Source of the DNA: Siphonodentalium dalli
Lineage: Eukaryota; Mollusca; Scaphopoda; Gadilida; Siphonodentaliidae
NCBI GenBank assembly: GCA_032622095.1
Contig: CP136063.1
Span: 178,663,956 to 178,727,955 of the forward strand
Reading direction: 5' to 3'
DNA length: 64,000 nt
Under the pieces are notes generated by a model. The model worked only from the letters and a program-made list of their open reading frames with translations, was not told where the DNA came from and did no database searches. Below are positions 46,970-57,443 of this stretch, in pieces (the stretch's first letter is position 1; every line of letters starts with the position of its first letter). The translations under genes were made by a program, and so were the position numbers.

Positions 46970-48070
46970 ATTAAGTGGGTCTTTAATATAAATCAAAAAC
47001 AGTACCGGGCCCAAAACCTTTTATAATAATTGTGGTATTCCACTATAAAGAGTAGATCATTGAGTCGGATTTGTATTCGTCCAATTAAGATAACCCTTTC
47101 CCAATAACACTTCGATCCATTTCAGTAATTCTCCTGCAATATATACCGTTCAAAGCCTGTAGTTTTTAAAAAGTCTTTTGTTGGGGACTGAATCAAATAC
47201 TTTTCTGAAGACTTTTAAATACATAGAATCTATAAGTTTAGATTCACCAAAAGGATATTTCAAATCATCCAGATATTCAAATAACTGTGTTATACACGAC
47301 CTTCGCGAAGGGAAACCATGTTGGCTTGACGAGAAATGACCTTTGGCTTCAAAGGATATGTCCCATGATAGCGTTTAAAGCCATATTATGGACTTGTTCG
47401 AGTTCTTGAAACTGATATGAAAGTATCGAAAATTTCAAAGAAATCGACCATACCACTTAGTAGAAAACATCATCAAAACTGCGCTCAGTTTAAATCTGGA
47501 TTCGGACGCAACAATCGGCGAAAAACAAACACAAATGATTTCGCCATCCAGAGTCGGTGCATTTAATTAATATATCAGATTGGCGGTGTGTGTTGGCAAT
47601 TTGGATTAATATTCGTAAAAAGAACAACTTTGAGCAAGATTATTCTCCATTTCTATTTGATCACCCTATCGGAGTGTTTCACATCACTTTAAAAAACATT
47701 CTCCATAACTTTCTATAATACACTTGTCAGACATACTGGGCGACAGTGTCCCGGATCCTTTGGACTTTTCTCGTATAAAATTACAATATCTGACGTTCTC
47801 CACACTTCTGGAATTAAACATTCCTCGAGAATTTTGTTTATAATAACATACATAATCATATGCTCAAAACATGCGCACACTCCTTGAGTAATCTACTTAG
47901 CACCTCATCCTAGCCTTGGCTTTTATATACGGGTTGTAAGTAAACATTTCCGCACCATACAGGGGGTGATAATGAGTTCGGGAATGAACTGGTTCTTGAG
48001 TTTTTCTCGCGTAAATAAATCACTGAAAAATTTGTTGAAAACGTCGGCTACGGACATCTGTTGTGGCTGT
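46970..48070 (-). pseudogene. Decayed CR1-like LINE reverse transcriptase, interrupted by a TTAA element
   Basis: Read on the minus strand across frameshifts and stops, the order of RT motifs is intact. It runs VADVFNKFFSDLFTREKL (near 48050), INKILEECLIPEVWRTSDIV and KDPGHCRPVCLTSVL (47850-47710), then, after the insertion 47379-47688, SSSQHGFPSRRSCITQLFEY (47345-47290), YLKVFRKVFDSVPNKRL (47220-47170) and GIPQ...VLGPVLF (near 47010). The catalytic (F/Y)xDD box should lie next but is not recognisable. CR1/L2-type elements share this order. It is certainly non-functional. Confidence 0.85.
47379..47688 (-). mobile_element. TTAA-type element inserted into the LINE
   Basis: 310 bp bounded by TTAA on both sides (47375-47378, 47689-47692). 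On the minus strand it begins AGTGATGTGAAACACTCCG. The RT reading of the LINE resumes directly on either side. It is the inverse-orientation relative of 44454-44822. Confidence 0.82.
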
Positions 48071-48109
48071 TATTATACACCTTTCGCATAATGAACGACG
48101 ACAAATAGG

Positions 48110-48711
48110 GTACTACGTCACTAGAATTTGTATTCTAGCTGGTATCGTACCCATTTAAAACTATGTAAAAAATGTCTCTGTCCGGGGTGTACATGGACGT
48201 GGCGACAGAGAGGGTGTATCACCCCCCCCCCCTCCCTCGCTCCAGCGTGGTCATATTTCCAATATTTAGAAATTATGCATGACACAACATTAACTGTATA
48301 TTTTACACCACATAATATAAGTTTAAATTGTTCTCATTGTTTGCTTTTTCAACCAGTAATTGGTGGGCGATATGTTGATTTTACACCAACAACATGTTTT
48401 TCTACTTTTGGTCTGAAATTGCCATAAGTTGGACATTTTCAAACCTTATAGGAGAGTTTCAGGTCGAAATTTGGAGGTACCAGATGGAAAGTTCTAATCC
48501 AGTGCAAATGGTATTTTGCCAACATGGAATGATGGGGGTTTGGGGAGGGGTGGAGATGGAAATGTCATGGTGCAAACCCCCGTTGTCCAACGGAGATACT
48601 CTAGCCATGCATATCCCTTCATTGTGTATAACACTTGCAGGGACATGGGACGGGTGGATGGGGTGTAACAACTGGTTCTTATTTCTGCTTGTGTGATATG
48701 TTATTGAGTTT

Positions 48712-48775
<64 letters not shown>

Positions 48776-49240
48776 TATTTATATGCCTATGCATTTCCGC
48801 AGAGTTTCATCTTTTTGTATCAAGTACATATTTCCAGGTGCGTTCCAATATTAAGATGGTTTTGTGCATGCATTGCCCTTTTTTGCTTCCAGAGACCATG
48901 CAGTCACAAGAAACAGACCCACATCAGTTTGTGTTACATGTTAATACCCAGCATGTAGAGTATGCTATAGAATACACCCTGGTGCGCGCATGTAACTGCT
49001 TAACAGACAACGTGTGTCCTGATAATAACTAGCAGCCCGGGCAGGGCATATTGCAGCCTTTAATCCACTATCAACCGTTACATAAATAATTACCCTGAAT
49101 ATCAAAGTCCCTGTTACCATTACCAGATAATTACTCCGTGACAACATGTTTATTATCACTCCATGCATTGAAGGATAGAAGGTCGAATTAATCCAGTTCC
49201 GCTTTCAACAATAAGAGATCGCAGCCAACCAACGCGCTGC
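48110..49240. other. GADD45 5' flank: (TA)29 and no gene
   Basis: Contains a (TA)n run at 48715-48772 and a C-tract at about 48222-48235. No exon or RNA gene recognised. Confidence 0.5.
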
Positions 49241-49244
49241 ATCT

Positions 49245-49300
49245 AAGAAGCTCCGCCTCCGCTCAAATATAAACACAGAACAAAGTATTAGTCGGTCAAT
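49245..49300 (+). promoter_or_regulatory. gadd45: Probable GADD45 core promoter
   Basis: AATATAAA at 49266-49273 is a TATA-like box about 110 bp upstream of the start codon. It is preceded by GCTCCGCCTCCGC (49250-49262, GC-box-like), and about 25-30 bp downstream GGTCAATAC near 49295-49300 could serve as initiator. This is inferred from motif spacing only. Confidence 0.5.
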
Positions 49301-49428
49301 ACACTCGAATTAGCAGTCTGCTTCACTTCGTACTTTTTAATTGGATTTATACTTTTGCGTCTTTGTTTTATGTTCTTCAAAATGACACTTCCAGAATTAA
49401 TGGAGAAGTTTCTTGGAGAAACAAAACG
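49297..49428 (+). CDS. gadd45: GADD45 exon 1 (5'UTR plus residues 1-16)
   Basis: Coding part 49382-49428, donor ACG|GTAAGT, phase 2. MTLPEL resembles the MTLEEF start of vertebrate GADD45 proteins. The 5' limit is inferred from the TATA-like box. Confidence 0.85.
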
Positions 49429-52400
49429 GTAAGTGTAATGCATTTAATATAGTTTGCATTCTCATTGTTTTTTTTCCTCTGATATTTGTTTGGCCACGTA
49501 ACAGCTATCACCAGCTGATCACTGGGACAAAGCCTTTTGTTTGTACTTTTCTGAAACTTCTTCCATATGAAAACGCAACAAGGGCGTTTAAAGTTTAAAA
49601 AACATACCTCGAACTTATTCTAAAGTGTGCATGTTGCTGTTTGCAACTTTTTTTAAAGTTTGCATGTTGCTTGGGTTTGTTGGAAGCACTCTTCGATCCA
49701 GTTTAATTAACATTTAGTGTGAGTGCAAGGCGTACATTGGCACTCCTTCATGGGAGGTTGTGTAGTGCTTCTATACCCCTTGCTGTTTCTCATTACAAGA
49801 GTGCGTTGGCGAAGACGTACTTATCGGCACATTATAAAACTACTTGTTATTGCTTTGTATGCTTTACTTTCTTATGCTGGACAAAATGTAATCATCAGTT
49901 TTTGCAGCTTTATTATTGAATGAAGTCCAACTTTGCCCAAATATTGCACCCATTGATGAGTGCAGTCAAGGTTTCACATCTGTTTTATGGGTACTTGTGT
50001 ATATTGCCACACTGCATGACACACACTCACTTAAACTCCATGATGCCAGATTGAACCATATCACATTCCAATGTTGAATATTAATGTTGCTATAGCTCGA
50101 TCCTACTGAAAAAAATGCACCATTCGAAGTTTTGGGATGCCACGACTGTCTGTTTAATACTTAAAATCGACTATATGCGCGGTGTTCTTACTAAATACTT
50201 TTAGTTTTACCATATATACAAGGATAGCATGAAGACAGTCTTGCCAAATGATTCTATCCAGCCACAATATACGACAGAATTTATTAATAAGTTGCAACTC
50301 ATTATTATGTAAGGTGTATATTGGAAATAAAATGTCCTTCGTGATATCTTTTCTAAGCTCGTAATCTAGGGTCAATTCGTGATGCTACAGACTCTAATTC
50401 GTGTGAATCCGGACTACCCTAATATACTTATATCCTTTGTCGTTCGTCCAAAAAATCATACTGATCAGTGCTGATTGCAAATATGTGCATTTCAAAATTT
50501 TGAAGATAATTAAATCATTGCTCTGAGGAAATAGGTCATACACATCTGATTACTTCAAGCATGCCAATGTTACATTACCAAAAAGCACCTATGTAACTTC
50601 TTACTTACAAAGTTGTGGCACCGGTAGCCAAGTAGAGGGGCCTTAGTCATGTGTCGGTGGTCCTGGCATGATATGCCTGAACAGGTAACAACGCTGGGGC
50701 AATTTTCATGATTTTAATGATAATGCTCTGGGAATGAATCTGAGGTACAGTTAAAAAGTATGCTATTCTTTGGACTTTTCTACATGAAGGATATCTAGAC
50801 AATTTTTCCAAGAAAAAAAAAAAAAAACTTAAGTTAGCTCTCAACTTATATAGGCTCTCCAACACAGTACATGCCTACAATTAATTATATGTATCGATTT
50901 CCTGGTCCTGCTTGCCTCTGTCAAATTTGTCATCGCAAACCGCTAAAAAGTGCTGATGTAGTGATTGCTGTACATGCGGCATATTTATTCTGCAGGTGCG
51001 TGAAAGGTCAATTTAACCCTATGTGTGAGACCTATTTTTATAGATTTGGTTAGGGCACAGGCAAATGTTAAGGGATACAGGCTCCACTAGCCCACATACA
51101 TGTAGCTACGCCCCTATTTCATTGTAATGTGGGTGCCGTATTAATAGGTCTGCAATCTTACATAAACATAGCAGTGATGGCTCCACGCATAGAGAGGTTA
51201 ACACGAGTCGTGTATCTGGGCAAGTTTATCAGTGGTTAGGAATATGCCAACATTCATAAGGAAAAACCAGAATGTTTTCGACAAGTCCACTTGAGGCTAT
51301 ATTACTGATATGCCATGTATCCACCATATGTTTATCTCTACATCCCTGATCACATAATGTCCCAGCCCACTGTATCCGAAATCATCACCCGAACGGAAAC
51401 TGATAACAAATCTAAACACTCATATATATATTCCTCGTGTGAAATTTATTGTTATATATATATGTCTTAATTGGAATATGTACTCTGTGATATCTAAATA
51501 TCAATAAATAGAACGTAAATTGAATTGAACAGTCCTTTGTGATGCGAGAATGCTTTGTAAGTTGCACAAAACAAATCGTTTGCCCTAATCCCATGCACGT
51601 GTCGCGCCCTTTCTTTGTGCGATGTTTGACTTATTTTTTCGTGGTGGCCGTGGATATGAATAATAATTTTGCTTGCCACACATGCTGGTGACTATGTTAG
51701 CAACGTGCACAAACACAACACTTCTGCATATACCGACAAAGATAATTGACCATTAGGCACTAGAGATATTCACACTGGGGGCACCCTATGTAGTGGTTCA
51801 AACATTTCTATGCGGGGAGTATCAGCCTGAGCTTATTAGATGCGGTAACATATGTTATTCCGCCCACGGCTGCATGCGACGTACATGTGTTGCCTCAGGG
51901 TGGGTCATTATGACCACCTACATTGCAAAAGCCACCGAGAGATCGCTATATATACCGTGGGAGTATTGCATAAATCAATGTTCGTTGAAGCTGAAACTTT
52001 GTATTTCACCCACATATGAATCAGTATCATATCTGGTACAACATACATGCACGAAAGCCTGACATAGTGTCTGACATTTGCAGAATGAGGTTCCCAGAGG
52101 ATGAATTTAGTGACGATATCCCACATAGCTGACTATATAGCTTCACCAAATTCACGGCCTCATTTTGCTAAGCCTCATCTTCTGGGAAGTATCTATATAG
52201 TCTCTTTGTTTTAGTTACTTGTCCTCTTCTGTTCAGTTTCTGTAGCCCCTAATTTGCAGAAGATACAGGTACACAAAGCACTTTCAGTTTACACCCCAGG
52301 GGTACATGTAAGCTGCTATTGCGAAGAACTAAACTTATTTCAAATCATCACATTGTGGCTTGCCGAATGCGTGAACTATTCCCTGTTTATTTGCGTATAA

Positions 52401-55400
52401 ATTCCGTATTGCATGACATTAAATGGTTTGATATCACATACATATCTTATTCTTGTACGTAGACATCATTTGAACTTGATAAAACTACAATTTATGTTTA
52501 GAGAGCGTCCATTGGTTAGCATAGAAAATGGTATATCCTCTATTATGTGGACTTATTCGTCTGCTTGTGGATTAAATATGATAATATTTGAATTGGGCAG
52601 CTACATGTAGGGGATCCACAAAATATCGCCTTCGATGAGGAGTATAAGATATACATCTATTTATTTAATTCCAGTAGGCGATGAGTGCATGGTGAGGGGT
52701 GGCAGCAATTATGTATAATCATGCAGATTAAAGTATGTATACATGCATATACATTGTGGGCAAGCGTCCTTTTGGGGGCAGCAGACGGTATGCCCCTTGA
52801 ACACCAGTCCTTCCGCCACATAACTCGGGTTAGAAGTATGAGTTTTTGGGAACTCTTTGTTATGATGGGGGTGTGACTGTCAACGATGAAACCCTTTGGC
52901 TATTCTATTAATTGCTTGAGGAGATTGCTCGCGGTATTAGCCTGGATAAGGCTGCACATATGTGTGGGTTAAATTCATCGGATCTCTTCGGTCGCACCGG
53001 ATATGTAATGTCAGGATTCCTTCTGGCAATAGCCGCCTCGTTGACGTGTGTATTGTGAAGGTTTAGTTCTAACGCCATATATAGTAGTATATATACGACC
53101 GTTGTGACGAAAAATATCTTGGTCACCCTGCTTCTCCATAGACTGTAGCGTGCGTGTTGTTGTTTATTCTTCCTATGGGAAGGTAACCGTTGATTTGCTG
53201 TGATTCTGGTGGGTCCTGCTGAATTACTCTGACGTTGGTGGGGCAAACTGATGCTGTACCGTTAGCTTTTTCTAAAGTTGCCATGTTCACGGCTTTATAG
53301 CTAATCTGAACAAATCAGGTAAACCAATCATGAGTATAAAACATTCAAACACATATATTGCAAAATATTTTAATATATAATTGCACGTTTAAAATATTTT
53401 TAAGCATATACACTTTCGTGAATATCTCATACAGCCACTGGGTTTTTCTCAAAATTCTCGTATTAGCCGAACACCTGGAATGTGACAATTCAGTACGCAC
53501 CAAAACACATACTATATATCCTCTATATATATATATATACATTTGGAAGGCGAAACATAATTTGATGTCGAATGAGGTTTGTCCGTTTTACGATTATTCC
53601 AGTGCGATGATTGTAGGTCAATTTTGCTAACCATTACATGTACCTTTGACAAAAAGATCAATTAGTCTAATTGGTATCGGCAGATATAGTTGATGGGATT
53701 CAACATGACCAGCGACCAATTAACGATAAAGGAGATTAAGCTGCGGTCAGTAATTTAACTTGAGCAATTAATTGCATTATAGCTTCGCTCAAAGTAGTAA
53801 ACCCAAATATCTGAGGTTTATTAGCGCGATTCATCATTGTACATCGCATGTTGACCGTTCGCCCTATTAACACAATGGAATTAATCACACAACGTATACA
53901 TATCGGAACTAGGCAACCTAGTAACATAAATACTCGGTGTTTTGAAGCATATTTATTTGATGAATGAGCATTTAAATATCGAGGGAATATTATTGGTGAA
54001 CTCATTGGTGTAAACATCGGGGGATTCTTAACTTGGAGCTAATCATGAAACGTATCAGATCTTCAGTGTAAGAATGTGCTGTTTGTGACAGATCGGCATG
54101 GGGTTCCTATAATGGTATATTTGGAATTAGTCCATGCGATTTCTTTAGATGACCTAGTTTTCCATCTTATAAACTTGGATTGTCCATTGAACCTCGGGCA
54201 GTTGTCCACATGATTTCTTTTGACTCAAGCGTGCTACTTACGCTGGGCCCAGTCATTGTCTGTGTTACTTGGTTACTCATCACAGACTTGTTTCATCATG
54301 CAATGCTTGTATATATCACATTTCTCCACTGCGAATGTCTTATGTCTCTTTATAGGCTATCTTTTAAAAAAACTGGGAAATTTATCCTGTGTTTTTTAAT
54401 TTATCTTCAATTAGAGTATCATAGAATTTGTTGAGGTTGATGTTGGAAGTGTTTCCGATAAGAGATACGGCATCCCCAAGTTACGTGTATGGAGGTATAT
54501 AGTAGTTTTTGGTATGGACTACAGTAACGCTTGGCTTCTGATTACAATGGTGTAAATATTTAGCACATGGCTCAGTACAAGCGTTTTAGTGTGTACTATT
54601 CTCTATATCAAGCCCGAGTCCTCGATTTTCTTAAAATCTGAACGATTAACATTTGGGGGACTTTTATGTCAAAAAACATACACGTCTAGCAGGTAATTCG
54701 CCTTTAGATGTAGATCTTGTGTTTTCGTTACTAGGGTCAGAACCGTACTAAAACATACTACATGTACTATTTTTTTTTCAGAACACACCACAAAATTCAA
54801 ACTTAACTACAAAGGGTTAACTTTCTGGTTTAAACTATTTATTTTCTTCCCAAATAAAATATAATTTTTGAACACGACATAAGAATATAAGAGACTTGGG
54901 GTATTTGGTGCTTATATATAGCAATCTCCTCCAAAGGGTTAACGTCTCTGCTAATGACTATTTTACCCATACATGTGAATTTATAGGGAATATTGTGCTG
55001 TAAATTTTTTGTAAAAAAAAAGAAGAAAAAAGTAGACAAGGTTTTTGACCAATCGGGGCTCAGTGTCTATTCGATTCTCTCTTATGGTCCACTGTGGTCG
55101 CTCCAAGCCATGTTTACATCAGTGTATCCTTCTGATATATACTGGACAATTTGACTACTATGCACATTGTCGTTGTTACACCAATGTCATAGCTATACCG
55201 ATTGCTTCTGGTTTCGTTTATCACCATGGACATGCTGCATCTCCATCACAATTGAATTTCCATTTTCAGAAAGCCGATGAACATTGATCTATCGTTGAAG
55301 GAGGCTCTGGCGAAAGCTGTTCAAGAATCGAGAATAACCTGCGGTATAAGAGAATGCACCAAACTGCTCGAATCGTAAGTACATGTATGCTATATCATTT

Positions 55401-57405
55401 GTTATACCATGTCAACCAGAAATCGCACTACACCAAACACTAAGTTCTATTGCCTGACACCCCTAACTATGAAAACAATATCAACCTATTTTTTGTGTGA
55501 AATGTCCAACTAATGTTGTGCCAAATTATGTGGTTCACAATATGTCCAATATCATAATTCAATTGAATATATATTGGATGTGTAATTAGACAAGAGTTCT
55601 GGGTCATATAGCATTATGAGGTTCATTGGCGCTTGTCTAACAAAAGAAGACTAAATAAAGAGAACGAATGTGTGGAATGTTTGATTATATTTTACGTTTT
55701 TTTTATCATGTTTATATATAGGGCTGTTTTACCTTCCCTTAAAATTATGAAAATATGACATGAAAATAGTGCAATTTTGGCCTTAGGTTGATTTCTTGAG
55801 TTGTGATTGCGTTGTCCGGAACAAGAATGCTATATGTGATGAATACTCAATAATATGGTACAATACGATAGGCTATACTCTGTTGTGCGGGCGGAATATA
55901 ACATGCATCAGTGTGGATTGCTTCAAGTCACGAACCAATATAAGGCTTCCATAATCAATACGTATCTCCAGTGATGATCACTGTGCTTATTATTACAATC
56001 CGTCGGCTTAATTGTCATTCTTAAAGTTCGCCAGACATTTGAATAATGTCACCGCAACGCTTTTTGCGTTAACATTTAACAGTAACTGACAATAAATCCA
56101 GGGGGAGGACTACAGCGATTATTTCCGCTATGGTGCCATTAGTGGGTAACTCGACGCCCACTATACTCCCAGCCCAATTAAACCCGTCTCTTATTTTGAC
56201 ATATACATGTATACAATGGCAGAAATCGCAAGAAATAAGATTTCCTCAATCAAATGTAATCCATATTTGTCCTTCCAGGAATCCAGATAAAGTCATGTTC
56301 TGTGCAGTTCCTGATATGTCTGCGTCTAGTGACGTCACATTTCACATTTTACACACGTTGATTGAAGCTTATTGCTGGGAGAACGAGATCGTCTTATTGA
56401 AGGTGAGTGCGTACATATTACAAGCTTGGCTATATACAGTAATGCCTTAAGTAATCGACTCCTTAACCACATCAGAATTATGGGTAATTTTTCAGGATTT
56501 AGTCGGAAATATGGCTTGTTGCCATTCATCGGAAAGCTAAATCCTGAAAAGTGACCCATAATTCTGCTGTGGTTAAGGATTCGATTACTTAGGGCATTAC
56601 TGTATAAAGCTCAGTTCGTTGGTTGTTTCTTGGGGGGGGGGGGGGGGTATAATGCCACGTCAGTCGCTATATATTGGCCATATCGTGACGTTGACAAACT
56701 TTCACACGTACACGGCATGAAGTACATGTGGACAACAAGTGCGCATATCGGGGTTGGAACCGGCTTCGTATATATATACTAGAAGGTGACCCGACTTCGT
56801 CCGGGCTTTGACCTTGAATTGTCCATTTTGAAGGTCAAGGTCAAGTGGGGTCACGATTTGACCAGTCCAAAACACTGCCCGGACAAAAGTACCCGACAAA
56901 CGTGCCCGTCGAAATCCATCCGGTTTTACCCGATTTGACCTTGAATTGGTCATTTTGAATGTCAAGGTCAGGTCGGGGTCACGACTCGACCCCCCCCCCC
57001 CCAAAAAAAACACTCAGTGGACAAAAGTAACCCCACGTATCAAATTTCGTCGAAATCCCATCAAAATTCGCGATTTGACCTTGAATTGACCCGATTTCAA
57101 GGTCAAGGTCACGTCGCACGGGCAAATGAATAGGCTTATGAGACTCCCCGGCCGAAAGTACCCACACATACCAAGTTTCATCGAAATCCCGTGATATTCT
57201 GGCGTTTGACCTTGAAATGACCCGATTTCAAGGTCAATGTCACGTCGCACGGGCAAATAGGCCTATGTCACTCCCCGGCCGAAAATACCCCCACATACCA
57301 AGTTTTATCGAAATCGGCTCGGCCGTTTTCGAGTCCATCGATTACAGACAGACAGACACACACACACACACATCTTCCAAAATATATAATAGATATATAT
57401 ATATG

Positions 57406-57443
<38 letters not shown>

